Source: Microbacterium terregens
GTDB lineage: Bacteria > Pseudomonadota > Alphaproteobacteria > Sphingomonadales > Sphingomonadaceae
Direction: 5' to 3'
NCBI RefSeq assembly: GCF_027922045.1
Contig: NZ_BSEX01000001.1
Span: 241,348 to 302,989, forward strand
DNA length: 61,642 nucleotides
Shown piece by piece: positions 50,331-60,472 of the stretch (positions are counted from its first letter, which is position 1; each line of letters starts with the position of its first letter). The notes under the pieces are model-generated. The model worked only from the letters and a program-made list of their open reading frames with translations. It had not been told where the DNA came from and ran no database searches. The position numbers and the translations under genes were made by a program.

Positions 50331-51188
50331 TCAACCCCGCCGCGCCTGCGCCTCCGCATTGCGGCCGTTGAGCGCCCAGCGCAGCATCACCCCCACGCCC
50401 CGCGCGCCCGCCCGCACCAGCGGCCCCTCGGCGGGCCGCTCGCGCAGCTGGAGCATCGCGCGCGCCCAGGGCGGCAGCAGGTCGATCGCCGCCCGCATGG
50501 TGAGGTCGCCGAACGGCCGCATCGCCAGGTTCGGCGCCGGCTGCGACAGAAGCGCCTGCAGCACCGTGTGCGTGCGCTCGTCGAAGCGCAGCTGCGGCCG
50601 TACGTCCATCAGATAGGCATCGATCTCGCGCCGACTGGTCGGCACGTCCGTCGCGCCCAGCCGCCGCGCAACCTCGGCATATTCGGCGAAATACCGGTCC
50701 TGCTCGGCGGCCGACAGCGGAGCGCGGTATCGCAGGTATCCGGACAGGAACATCCGCACCTCCGCGACATGGATCCAGGTCAGCAGTTCGGGATCGTTGG
50801 CGTCATAGGGCGTGCCGTCCGGCAGCGTGCCGTGCACCCGATCGTGGATCGCGCGCACCCGACCGATCAGCCGCTCCGCCTCGCCGGTCGCGCCATAGGT
50901 GGTGCCGGCGATGAACTGCGCCGTCCGCTTCAACCGCCCCAGCATGTCGCGCTGGAAGTTCGAATGATCCCACACGCCGGCCAGCGCCAGCGGGTGGAGC
51001 ATCTGCAACATCAGCGCAGCGGTTCCCCCGATCATCATCGAGGTGAAGTCGCCGTGCACGCGCCAGCACACGGAAGCAGGCCCGAACAGCCCGTCGTCCC
51101 CGGGCGGGCGGCTGAGGTCGATCGCCCCGTCCCCCGCGCCTGTCAGCGCCCGCACCTGCTTCGCGATCGTCTGGCGTACCGTGTCCAT
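50331..51188 (-). CDS. Oxygenase of the MpaB family (DUF2236)
   Basis: A 285-residue protein of the DUF2236/MpaB family, recognisable by [24 protein letters not shown] and the helical rest. Some relatives are haem proteins that oxidise lipids or polyisoprenoids (latex-clearing type); the substrate here is unknown. No signal peptide. ATG at 51188 is the first of the family-like region. It converges with nadE over the inverted repeat. Confidence 0.8.
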   Translation of the reverse strand: MDTVRQTIAKQVRALTGAGDGAIDLSRPPGDDGLFGPASVCWRVHGDFTSMMIGGTAALMLQMLHPLALAGVWDHSNFQRDMLGRLKRTAQFIAGTTYGATGEAERLIGRVRAIHDRVHGTLPDGTPYDANDPELLTWIHVAEVRMFLSGYLRYRAPLSAAEQDRYFAEYAEVARRLGATDVPTSRREIDAYLMDVRPQLRFDERTHTVLQALLSQPAPNLAMRPFGDLTMRAAIDLLPPWARAMLQLRERPAEGPLVRAGARGVGVMLRWALNGRNAEAQARRG

Positions 51189-51327
51189 GTCTTTCCCAAC
51201 GCGCCAGCCGGTGCCGCGTGCCCGTCTAGATAGAGTGTCCCCGGCAGTTCCGCAGCCCGGACCGGTTGCGCCGTCCCGCGGTTTCGCTATCCCCGCTCCA
51301 TCCCCGTTTCAAATCGCGAGAACCCCC

Positions 51328-52439
<1,112 letters not shown>

Positions 52440-52440
<1 letters not shown>

Positions 52441-52823
52441 TGTTCAGCCACGTCATGGTCGGCGCCGACGACATCGCGGCGTCCAAGGCGTTCTACGACG
52501 CCGCCCTCGGCGCCCTCGGCATCCCGGCCGGCGTGGTCGATGAATGGGGGCGCGTCGTCTATATGCATGGCGGCGGCCGCTTCCTGGTGACGCGGCCGAT
52601 CAATGGCGAGCCTGCCAGCCCGGCCAACGGCAGCACGATCGGCTTCGCCGCCGCGTCGCCCGAGGCAGCGGACGCCTGGCACGCGGCCGGCCTGGCAAAT
52701 GGCGGCACCGCGATCGAGAACCCGCCCGGCATCCGCCACGGGACCGCGGGCCGGACTCTCTACCTCGCCTATCTGCGCGACCCGGCCGGCAACAAGCTCT
52801 GCGCGTCGCACCGCATCGCGTGA
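52440..52823 (+). CDS. VOC family (glyoxalase/bleomycin-resistance fold) protein
   Basis: A 127-residue protein with the VOC beta-alpha-beta layout: F-S-H-V-M-V-G-A-D-D at the N-terminus, F-Y-D-A-A-L-G-A-L-G after it, and D-P-A-G-N-K-L-C near the end. Its possible metal ligands include His4. The substrate is unknown. It lies between frmA and fghA, overlapping frmA by one base, so it may act on a by-product of formaldehyde or glutathione-conjugate metabolism. This role is inferred from position. Confidence 0.82.
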
Positions 52824-52837
52824 TCGAAAGACGCACC

Positions 52838-53677
52838 GTGGCTCTCGAAACCGTCTCCACCAGCACCTCGCACGGCGGCATCCAGGGCGTGTATCGCCAC
52901 GCCTCCACCGCGACGGGCACGCCGATGACCTTCTCCGTGTTCGTGCCCGCCCACGACCCTGGCGAGCGGCTGCCGGTGCTCTGGTATCTGTCCGGCCTCA
53001 CCTGCACCCACGCCAATGTGACGGAAAAGGGCGAGTTCCGCGCTGCCTGCGCCGAGCACCGCGTGATCTTCATCGCGCCGGACACCTCGCCGCGCGGCGA
53101 AGGCGTACCGGATGCGGAGGGCTATGACTTCGGCCAGGGCGCAGGCTTCTACCTCGATGCGACGCAGGCGCCCTGGTCGACGCACTTCCACATGCGCACC
53201 TACATCGAGGACGAGCTGCCCGCGTTGATCGCGGCCGAGTTCCCGATGGCGGACATGGCGCGCCAGTCGATCACCGGCCATTCGATGGGCGGGCACGGTG
53301 CGCTCACCATCGGCTTGCGCAATCCGGACCGCTTCCACAGCGTCTCGGCCTTTGCGCCGATCGCGTCGGCGATGCAGTGCTCGTGGGGCGAAAAGGCGCT
53401 GACTGGCTATCTCGGCACCAACCTGGCCGCGTGGCGGGTCCACGATGCCTGCGCGCTCATCGCCGATGGCGCGCGCCTGCCCGAGCTGCTGGTCGACCAG
53501 GGCGATGCCGACGGGTTCCTGGACCAGCTCAAGCCGGAGCTGCTGCGCGACGCGTGCGCCGCGGCCGGCATCCCGCTCACCCTGCGCATGCAGCCGGGCT
53601 ACGATCACAGCTACTATTTCATCTCCACCTTCATGCCCGACCATGTCGCCTGGCACGCGAAGCGCCTGCACGGCTGA
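52838..53677 (+). CDS. fghA: S-formylglutathione hydrolase
   Basis: A 279-residue alpha/beta-hydrolase of the esterase D family. Catalytic Ser in G-H-S-M-G-G-H-G, Asp in Q-G-D-A-D-G-F and His in Y-D-H-S-Y-Y-F. It hydrolyses S-formylglutathione to formate and glutathione, completing formaldehyde detoxification begun by the dehydrogenase two genes upstream. The start is the GTG at 52838; a GTG at 52820 overlapping the previous stop (GTGA) is an alternative adding six residues. Confidence 0.93.
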   Translation: MALETVSTSTSHGGIQGVYRHASTATGTPMTFSVFVPAHDPGERLPVLWYLSGLTCTHANVTEKGEFRAACAEHRVIFIAPDTSPRGEGVPDAEGYDFGQGAGFYLDATQAPWSTHFHMRTYIEDELPALIAAEFPMADMARQSITGHSMGGHGALTIGLRNPDRFHSVSAFAPIASAMQCSWGEKALTGYLGTNLAAWRVHDACALIADGARLPELLVDQGDADGFLDQLKPELLRDACAAAGIPLTLRMQPGYDHSYYFISTFMPDHVAWHAKRLHG

Positions 53678-53694
53678 TCGCCTCTCCCTCCCCC

Positions 53695-53781
53695 GTGCTC
53701 CTGCGCAGGCAGGAGCCCAGGGCCAAGAACGCTACAGACGTGGTTCTGCTTGGCCCTAGGCTCCTGCCTGCGCAGGAGCAC
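53695..53781. repeat. Near-perfect inverted repeat with 33-base arms
   Basis: Arms at 53695-53727 and 53749-53781 are reverse complements with a single mismatch and enclose about 21 bases. Left arm begins GTGCTCCTGCGCAGGCAGG; the right arm ends with its complement. The transcript would form a very stable hairpin. It lies 17 bases after fghA. A diverged relative occurs at 61553-61640. Confidence 0.85.
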
Positions 53782-53886
53782 CAAGACGCACGGCATCGCG
53801 CCAAGCCGCTTTACTCGGCGGCTCCGCACCGCAACAATGCGCGCAGCGCCCCTCGTTCCTCGGGCGCCGCACCCAAGGATCTGCCG

Positions 53887-55851
53887 ATGCGCCTGCGCCC
53901 TGCCCTGCTTGCTGCCCCGATGTTGTTCGCCGCCCTCACTGCGCAGGTGGCGCCGCCCGCCCCCAAGGACGTCGACACCCGGGCCGAGGCGAGTACCGGC
54001 GACATTCCCGCCAACTTCACCATGCCGAAGACCGCCTACGACTATGATCGTCGCGAGATCATGGTGCCGATGCGCGACGGGACGAAGCTGCACACCGTCA
54101 TCATCGTGCCAAAGGGCGCGACCAACGCGCCGATCCTCTTGACCCGCACTCCCTACAACGCCTCCGGCCGCGCCTCGCGCACCGACAGCCCCAACATGCT
54201 GTCGGCATTGCCGCAGGGTGATGAGGTGTTCGTCAACGACGGCTACATCCGCGTTTTCCAGGACATCCGCGGCAAGTTCGGCTCGGAGGGCGACTATGTC
54301 GTCACGCGGCCCGTGATCGGTCCGCTCAACCGCACCAAGGTCGATCACGTCACCGACGCCTACGACACGATCGACTGGCTGGTGAACAAGGCGAACCTGC
54401 CCGAATCCAACGGCCGCGTCGGCATGCTCGGCTCCTCCTACGAGGGCTTCACGGTGGTAATGGCGCTGCTCGGGCCGCACCCGGCGCTGAAGGTCGCAGC
54501 ACCGCAGAGCCCGATGATCGACGGCTGGATGGGCGACGACTGGTTCCACTATGGCGCCTTCCGCCAGGCGAATATCGGCTGGATCGGCTCGCAGAGCGGC
54601 TTCAAGGGCGCGGGCAAGCAGCCCCCCTCGACCGGCCTCGACGATTACGAGACCTTCCGCCGCATCGGCTCGGCCGGCGCCTGGGCCAAGCAGTCCGGCT
54701 TCGACCAGCTGCCCTTCTGGCGCCGCATGTCGGAGCACCCGGCGTATGACGCGGAGTGGCAGGGCCAGGCGCTCGACAAGATGGTCGCCGCCAACCCCTC
54801 CAACGTGCCGACACTCTGGATCCAGGGCCTGTGGGACCAGGAGGACATGTACGGCGCGATCATGAGCTGGGAGGCGCTCAAGGCCGTGGGCAAGGCCGGC
54901 AACAACCACCTCGTCATGGGCCCGTGGCGGCACAGCCAAGTCAACTACGACGGCTCCTCGCTCGGCCCGCTCAAGTGGGACGGCGACACCGCGCTCCAGT
55001 TCCGCCGCGACGTGCTGCTGCCCTTCTTCAACCGCTATCTGCGCGACAACGCGCCTGCGTACGAAGCGCCGCCGGTGCTGATCTACAACACCGGTGCGAA
55101 CCACTGGGACCGGCTCGCCACCTGGCCGCTCGCCTGTGAAAAGGACTGCGCACGTCCGCTGACGCCGCTGTACCTCCAGGGCAACTACAGCCTGTCGTTC
55201 GGCAAGCCCGCGGGCGGCGCCGACAGCTATGTCTCCGACCCGGCCAAGCCCGTGCCGTACCTCGCACGGCCGGTGTCGTTCGCGGACTCCGCGCGCTGGA
55301 AGGAGTGGCTGGTGAGCGACCAGCGCTCGGTCGACGGCCGCCCGGACGTGCTGACCTACCAGACCGAGGTGCTGACCGCGCCGACGCGCGTCTCCGGCGC
55401 GCCGATCGCGGACCTGTTCGCCCGCACCACCGGCACCGACGGCGATTTCGTGGTGAAGCTGATCGACGTCTATCCGGACGAGGTCGCCTCCGACCCGAAG
55501 ATGGGCGGCTATCAGCTGCCGATCGCGCTCGACATCTTCCGCGGCCGCTATCGCGACAGCTTCGAAAAGCCGACGCCGATCCCAGCCAACAAGGTCCAGC
55601 GCTACCGCTTCCGCCTGCCGACCGTGAACCACGTGTTCCAGCCGGGCCACCGCATCATGGTGCAGATCCAGTCGACGCTGTTCCCGCTCTACGACCGCAA
55701 CCCGCAGAAGTATGTGCCCAACATCTTCTTCGCCAAGCCCGCCGACTATCAGAAGGCGACGGTGACGATCGAGCACAACACAGGCGCACCGACCGCCGTG
55801 TGGCTGCCGGTGGTCGCTACCGATCAGCCGCAGGTGCAGAGCCCGCGCTGA
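53887..55851 (+). CDS. CocE/NonD-family hydrolase (X-Pro dipeptidyl-peptidase or amino acid ester hydrolase type)
   Basis: A 654-residue exported protein: signal peptide (L-A-A-P-M-L-F-A-A-L-T-A, residues 1-20), then an alpha/beta-hydrolase core with Ser184 in G-S-S-Y-E-G, a cap domain (about 230-330), and a C-terminal jelly-roll domain of the PepX_C type. Family members hydrolyse alpha-amino acid esters, beta-lactam side chains, cocaine or Xaa-Pro peptides; the substrate cannot be read. The frame is open far upstream, but signal sequence starts at the ATG at 53887. Confidence 0.88.
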   Translation: MRLRPALLAAPMLFAALTAQVAPPAPKDVDTRAEASTGDIPANFTMPKTAYDYDRREIMVPMRDGTKLHTVIIVPKGATNAPILLTRTPYNASGRASRTDSPNMLSALPQGDEVFVNDGYIRVFQDIRGKFGSEGDYVVTRPVIGPLNRTKVDHVTDAYDTIDWLVNKANLPESNGRVGMLGSSYEGFTVVMALLGPHPALKVAAPQSPMIDGWMGDDWFHYGAFRQANIGWIGSQSGFKGAGKQPPSTGLDDYETFRRIGSAGAWAKQSGFDQLPFWRRMSEHPAYDAEWQGQALDKMVAANPSNVPTLWIQGLWDQEDMYGAIMSWEALKAVGKAGNNHLVMGPWRHSQVNYDGSSLGPLKWDGDTALQFRRDVLLPFFNRYLRDNAPAYEAPPVLIYNTGANHWDRLATWPLACEKDCARPLTPLYLQGNYSLSFGKPAGGADSYVSDPAKPVPYLARPVSFADSARWKEWLVSDQRSVDGRPDVLTYQTEVLTAPTRVSGAPIADLFARTTGTDGDFVVKLIDVYPDEVASDPKMGGYQLPIALDIFRGRYRDSFEKPTPIPANKVQRYRFRLPTVNHVFQPGHRIMVQIQSTLFPLYDRNPQKYVPNIFFAKPADYQKATVTIEHNTGAPTAVWLPVVATDQPQVQSPR

Positions 55852-55993
55852 CCGATCGGGGCGGTGCCGCGGTGCCGCCCCGTCCCTTTCTTACGTTTTG
55901 TGTCTGCCGGATCGAAGCGCGACTGCAGGCGTTGCGGGAGCAACAGGGATAAGACCAAGGCGCGTCGCCGGCCGGCGCAATGAAAAGGGTGGC

Positions 55994-56971
55994 ATGCGCG
56001 CACGGCGGGGCGAGATCTTTTGCGCGACGGCAACAACGCTGCTGATCGCCGGCTGCAACCGCCACCAGTCCGCCCTGGCGCCGTTCGGGGCCGAAGCCGA
56101 GCAGGTCCGCCACCTCACGCTGGTGCTGGTGATCGGGGCGGTCGTCATCCTGGTGGCCCTTGCCGGTCTCTGGCTGGCCGCGGTGCGCGCACCCGAAGGG
56201 CGCCTCAGCCACAAGGGCGGCATGCGCCTGGTGCTGGTGCTCGGCGCGCTGGTGCCGACACTCGTCCTGTTCGCTCTGCTACTCTACGCCCTGCCGATGA
56301 TGCGCCCGCGGCCGGTTGCCCCTGCCGACCTCCGCATCACCGTCACGGGGGAGCAATTCTGGTGGCGGGTCGCCTACCAGCCTCCAGGGGCTCCGCCGGT
56401 CAACGCCGCCAACGAGGTGCGCATCCCGGTCGGCCGCACCGTGGCCTTTCAGTTGAAGGCGTCCGACGTGATCCACAGCTTCTGGATTCCCGGCCTCGCG
56501 GGCAAGATGGACATGATCCCCGGCCGCACCAATGAGCTGGTGGTGCGCGCCGATACTCCCGGCCGCTACCGCGGCGCCTGTACCGAATTCTGCGGCCTGT
56601 CCCACGCCCGCATGGCGTTCGACGTCGTCGCGATGGAGCCGGCAGCCTTCGATCGCTGGCTCGCCCTCCAGCGCAGGCCCGCCACCCCTCCTGCGGACAC
56701 ACGCGGCCAGGCGTTGTTCGCCGACAATGGCTGCGCAGGCTGCCACGCCATCCGCGGCACCGGCGCGCTCGGCACGATCGGCCCCGATCTCACCCACTTC
56801 GGCAGCCGCCTGCGCGTCGCTGCCGGCACGCTGCCGATGGAGACCGAGGCGATCGCCCGCTTCATCCGCAAGCCCGACGAGGCAAAACCCGGCGCGCGCA
56901 TGCCCGCCTTTCCCCACCTGCCGCCCGACGACGCCCGGCAGATCGCAAGCTATCTGCAGGGCCTGCAATGA
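55994..56971 (+). CDS. coxB: Cytochrome c oxidase subunit II with fused cytochrome c (caa3 type)
   Basis: A 325-residue lipoprotein: lipobox L-L-I-A-G-C with Cys21, two membrane helices (about 41-65 and 78-100), a cupredoxin domain carrying the CuA centre (His161, Cys196, Cys200, His204, Met207) and a C-terminal cytochrome c domain with haem motif Cys247-x2-Cys250-His251. The fused haem domain marks it as caa3-type. It accepts electrons for subunit I. ATG at 55994. The stop overlaps the next gene (ATGA). Confidence 0.93.
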   Translation: MRARRGEIFCATATTLLIAGCNRHQSALAPFGAEAEQVRHLTLVLVIGAVVILVALAGLWLAAVRAPEGRLSHKGGMRLVLVLGALVPTLVLFALLLYALPMMRPRPVAPADLRITVTGEQFWWRVAYQPPGAPPVNAANEVRIPVGRTVAFQLKASDVIHSFWIPGLAGKMDMIPGRTNELVVRADTPGRYRGACTEFCGLSHARMAFDVVAMEPAAFDRWLALQRRPATPPADTRGQALFADNGCAGCHAIRGTGALGTIGPDLTHFGSRLRVAAGTLPMETEAIARFIRKPDEAKPGARMPAFPHLPPDDARQIASYLQGLQ

Positions 56972-59493
56972 CCGCCGACGCACAGAACGATCCCGCTGTC
57001 CGCCGCGCCCAGGAGGAACGGCTGCGCGCCGTGTGGGAGCCGCCCAAGGGCTGGTTCTTCCGCTGGACCGACTGCAACAACAACCGCGTCGGCAACTGGT
57101 ACGTCCTCACCGCCTTCGCCTTCATGCTGTTCGCGGGCGTGCTGGCGCTCATCATGCGCACCCAGCTGGCGGCGCCCGACAACGACCTGGTCTCGGCCTC
57201 GACCTTCAACCAGCTGTTCACGCTGCACGGGTCGATGATGATGTTCCTGTTCGCCGTGCCGATGTTCGAGGCGGTGTCGATCATCCTGCTGCCCAGCCTG
57301 CTCGGCGCGCGCGACCTGCCGTTCCCCCGGCTTTCGGCGTTCGGCTATTGGAGCTTCCTGATCGGCGGCGTGTTCGTCAGCGGATCGATCTTCTTCAACG
57401 CGGCACCCGACGGCGGGTGGTTCATGTATCCGCCGCTCACCACCCGCAAGGACCTGTCCGGCCTCGGCGCGGACATCTGGATGCTGGGTCTCTCGTTCAT
57501 CGAGGTGTCGTCCGTCGCCGCCGCCGTCGAGCTGATCGTCGGCGTGCTGAAATGCCGCCCGCCCGGCATGCGCCTCAACCTGATGCCGCTCTACGCCTGG
57601 TACATCCTGGTCGTGGCGGTGATGATCCTGTTCGCCTTCCCGCCGCTGATCGCGGGCGACGTGCTGTTCGAAATGGAGCGGCTGCTCGACTGGCCGTTCT
57701 TCGATGCGGCCCGCGGCGGCGATCCGCTGCTCTGGCAGCACCTGTTCTGGATCTTCGGCCATCCGGAGGTCTACATCATCTTCCTGCCCTCGATCGCGCT
57801 GTTCGCGATGCTGGTGCCGACCTTCGCGCGCCGGCATCTCCTGGGCTATCCGTGGATCGTGCTGGCGGCGGTGGGCACCGCGTTCCTGAGCTTCGGCCTG
57901 TGGGTGCACCACATGTTCGCGACCGGGCTGCCCAAGATCAGCCTCGCCTTCTTCTCCGCCGCCTCGCAGGCGGTGGTAATCCCAACGGGCGTCCAGATCT
58001 TCTGCTTCCTGGCGACGCTGTGGGCCGGCCGCGTCGTGTGGTCGACGCCGCTCCTCTATGCCACCGGCAGCCTCGCCATCTTCGTGATCGGCGGCCTGAC
58101 GGGCGTCATGGTCGCCGTGGTGCCGTTCGACTGGCAGGCGCACGACACCTATTTCGTCGTCGCGCACCTCCATTATGTGCTGATCGGCGGCACGCTGCTG
58201 CCGCTGGTCGCGGGCCTCTACTATTACTGGCCGCTGGTGACGGGAAAGAAGCTGTCGGACCGACTGGGGCGCATCGCCTTCTGGATCATGTTCGTCGGCG
58301 CCAACCTCACCTTCTTCCCGATGCACTTCTCCGGCCTGATGGGCATGCCGCGCCGCGTGTTCACCTATCCGGCCGAGCTCGGCATCGGCGGCCTCAACCT
58401 CGCCTCCACGGCCGGCGCCTATCTGTTCGCCGCAGGCGTGGCGTTGGTGGTGATCGACCTTGCGCTCTCCCCCACCCGGCCCAAGGCACGGCGCAATCCG
58501 TGGGATGCGGGCACACTCGAATGGCTGACGCTGCCTGAAAGCGAGAACTGGGGCGTGCGTTCGATCCCGCTGATCGAAAGCCGCTACCCCATCTGGGACC
58601 AGCCAGGCTTCGTGCGGAACGTGGACGAAGGCCGCTACTTCCTGCCCGATGCGGAGGAAGGCCGGCGCGAGACGATCGTCACCACCGTCCTCGACGCGCG
58701 CCCGCTCCAGGTCGTCCGCCTCGGCACGCCGAGCGTCAAGCCGATGCTGACCGCCATCGCGCTCGGCGGCGTGTTCATCCTCACGACCTACCATCTCTAT
58801 TGGCTGGCGCTCCTCTCCGGCCTCGCGACCCTGGCGCTGGTGCTCGCCTGGCTGTGGACTGGCACCGCGGAGATTCCGGAGAAGCCGTGCAAGCCCATCG
58901 GCCACGGGCTGGAGCTTCCGCTCTACCTCTCCGGGCCCTCTTCCTCCGGCTGGTGGGCCATGTTCATCACCATGATGGCGGATGCGACCGCCTTCTCCGG
59001 GCTGGTGTTCGGCTATTACTTCTACTGGACCGTGCATCCGGAGTTCCCGCCGTCCGGCACCGGCCTCGACGGGCCCGGCATCGCCTGGCCGATGGTGGCG
59101 CTGGGGCTGACGCTCGCCAGCTGGGCTGCGACCGTTGCCGCGCGCGAGGTTCATGCCCGCGGCCGGGTCGCGCTCGCCCGGATGTTGCTGGTCGCCGCAC
59201 CGCTCGCCTCGCTCAGCGGACTGGCCGCGGGGCTCGCCGGTCCTTGGCTTACCGGCCTCGACCCGACGCTCCACGTCTACCCGGCGATCGTCTGGACGCT
59301 GGCCATCTGGACCACGGCCCATAACGGCGTCGGCGCGATCATGCAGGTCTACACGCTGGCGCGCAGCCTGGCGGGCAGGATGACGCCCACCCATGATGCG
59401 GACCTGCGCAACATCACCGTCTTCCAGCACTTCCTCGCGCTCACCGCGATCGTCACCTATCTGACGATCGCCTGGTTCCCGGAGGTCGCATGA
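56968..59493 (+). CDS. ctaD: Cytochrome c oxidase subunit I-III fusion
   Basis: An 841-residue membrane protein. Residues about 30-560 are subunit I: a haem a histidine in L-H-G-S-M-M-M-F, the CuB site with W-I-F-G-H-P-E-V-Y (the His-Tyr pair), H-H-M-F and a late haem-ligand H-L-H-Y. From about 600 to the end lies a subunit III-like part (W-W-A-M-F-I-T-M-M-A-D-A-T, H-V-Y-P-A-I-V). Fused I-III subunits are known from caa3 oxidases such as that of Thermus. No separate coxC is present, consistent with the fusion. It reduces O2 to water and pumps protons. Confidence 0.93.
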   Translation: MTADAQNDPAVRRAQEERLRAVWEPPKGWFFRWTDCNNNRVGNWYVLTAFAFMLFAGVLALIMRTQLAAPDNDLVSASTFNQLFTLHGSMMMFLFAVPMFEAVSIILLPSLLGARDLPFPRLSAFGYWSFLIGGVFVSGSIFFNAAPDGGWFMYPPLTTRKDLSGLGADIWMLGLSFIEVSSVAAAVELIVGVLKCRPPGMRLNLMPLYAWYILVVAVMILFAFPPLIAGDVLFEMERLLDWPFFDAARGGDPLLWQHLFWIFGHPEVYIIFLPSIALFAMLVPTFARRHLLGYPWIVLAAVGTAFLSFGLWVHHMFATGLPKISLAFFSAASQAVVIPTGVQIFCFLATLWAGRVVWSTPLLYATGSLAIFVIGGLTGVMVAVVPFDWQAHDTYFVVAHLHYVLIGGTLLPLVAGLYYYWPLVTGKKLSDRLGRIAFWIMFVGANLTFFPMHFSGLMGMPRRVFTYPAELGIGGLNLASTAGAYLFAAGVALVVIDLALSPTRPKARRNPWDAGTLEWLTLPESENWGVRSIPLIESRYPIWDQPGFVRNVDEGRYFLPDAEEGRRETIVTTVLDARPLQVVRLGTPSVKPMLTAIALGGVFILTTYHLYWLALLSGLATLALVLAWLWTGTAEIPEKPCKPIGHGLELPLYLSGPSSSGWWAMFITMMADATAFSGLVFGYYFYWTVHPEFPPSGTGLDGPGIAWPMVALGLTLASWAATVAAREVHARGRVALARMLLVAAPLASLSGLAAGLAGPWLTGLDPTLHVYPAIVWTLAIWTTAHNGVGAIMQVYTLARSLAGRMTPTHDADLRNITVFQHFLALTAIVTYLTIAWFPEVA

Positions 59494-59870
59494 AGCGGGG
59501 GTTGCGCGATCGCGTCCGGGCGCTGCGGGTCACGCTATGGACGCTGATCATCCCGCCGACCTTGTGGGCGGCGCACTTCCTCTTCTCCTATCTCTGGGCG
59601 GCGGTGCGCTGTGCGAAGCTCGGCAGCTTCGCCGACTCGCCCGCCGCCTTTGCGATCGGCACCGTCCTCGCGCTGGTGCTGATCGCGCTGGCCGGCATCC
59701 TCGCCCACATCCAGTCCCGCATCCCCGGAGACCCGCCGCCGCATGAATCGGGGACCGACGTCGATCGCATCCGCTTCCTTGCCAAGGCGACACTGCTGCT
59801 GTCGGGCCTGAGCTTTGCCGGCGTGGTGTTCACCGCCATGCCCGTGCTCTTCCTCCAGGATTGCCGGTGA
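59490..59870 (+). CDS. Small membrane protein of the oxidase operon
   Basis: A 126-residue protein with three hydrophobic segments (about 14-35, 52-70 and 98-118). I do not recognise a named family; similar small proteins occur in other oxidase clusters, so it may be an accessory subunit or assembly factor of the caa3 oxidase. Start overlaps the fused subunit gene (ATGA) and its stop overlaps ctaG (GTGA), so all are translated together. Confidence 0.78.
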   Translation: MKRGLRDRVRALRVTLWTLIIPPTLWAAHFLFSYLWAAVRCAKLGSFADSPAAFAIGTVLALVLIALAGILAHIQSRIPGDPPPHESGTDVDRIRFLAKATLLLSGLSFAGVVFTAMPVLFLQDCR

Positions 59871-60472
59871 AGCGCGGCAGCCTCCTCGCCGGCGCAGCGC
59901 TGCTGGCGCTCGGCTGGCTGGTGTCGGCGCTCGGGCTCGGCATGGTCGGGCACATGGCTGGGCACATGATCGCCGTCGCGATCGCCGCGCCCCTGCTCGC
60001 CTGGAGCATGGTCGGCACGCGCTATGATCTCGCCCTTCGCGCGCCGCGGCTGGTCCATCCGCTCGCCATGTCGCTGGTCGAACTGGGCGTCGTCTGGGGC
60101 TGGCACCTGCCGGCGATGCGGGCGCTTGCCGACACGCAACTGGCTTGGCTGGCGGTCGAGCAGCTGAGCTTCCTCGCCGCCGGCGTCCTGCTGTGGGCGG
60201 CGGTGCTCGGCGCCGGGGACGATCGGCGCGTCGGCGGCATCGGGGCACTCCTGCTCACCTCGATGCACATGACGCTGTTGGGCGCGCTGATCGGCCTGGC
60301 GCCCCGCCCGCTTTACCCGATGATGGCGATGCACGGCGGTTTTGCCGGCCTCGGCCCGGTCGAGGACCAGCAGCTCGGCGGCGTCGTGATGCTGGTGATC
60401 GGCGGCGCCAGCTACTTGCTGGGCGCGCTGGCGATGCTGGCCGGACTGATCCGGCAGGAGGCACGGGCATGA
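59867..60472 (+). CDS. ctaG: Cytochrome c oxidase assembly protein, CtaG (caa3_CtaG) family
   Basis: A 201-residue membrane protein with about six hydrophobic helices and several conserved histidines (G-H-M-A-G-H-M, W-G-W-H-L-P, T-S-M-H-M-T, M-A-M-H-G-G) as in the caa3-type CtaG family, thought to deliver copper to the oxidase. It starts with GTG overlapping the upstream stop and is followed by the cytochrome c gene with an ATGA overlap. Confidence 0.88.
   Translation: MKRGSLLAGAALLALGWLVSALGLGMVGHMAGHMIAVAIAAPLLAWSMVGTRYDLALRAPRLVHPLAMSLVELGVVWGWHLPAMRALADTQLAWLAVEQLSFLAAGVLLWAAVLGAGDDRRVGGIGALLLTSMHMTLLGALIGLAPRPLYPMMAMHGGFAGLGPVEDQQLGGVVMLVIGGASYLLGALAMLAGLIRQEARA

Noticed and set aside
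56950..59430. 826-codon open frame antisense to the oxidase subunit I-III gene
   Set aside because: It is the mirror of a well-supported gene. The protein is a low-complexity string of R, E, G, H and D typical of antisense frames in GC-rich coding DNA, with no domain motifs.
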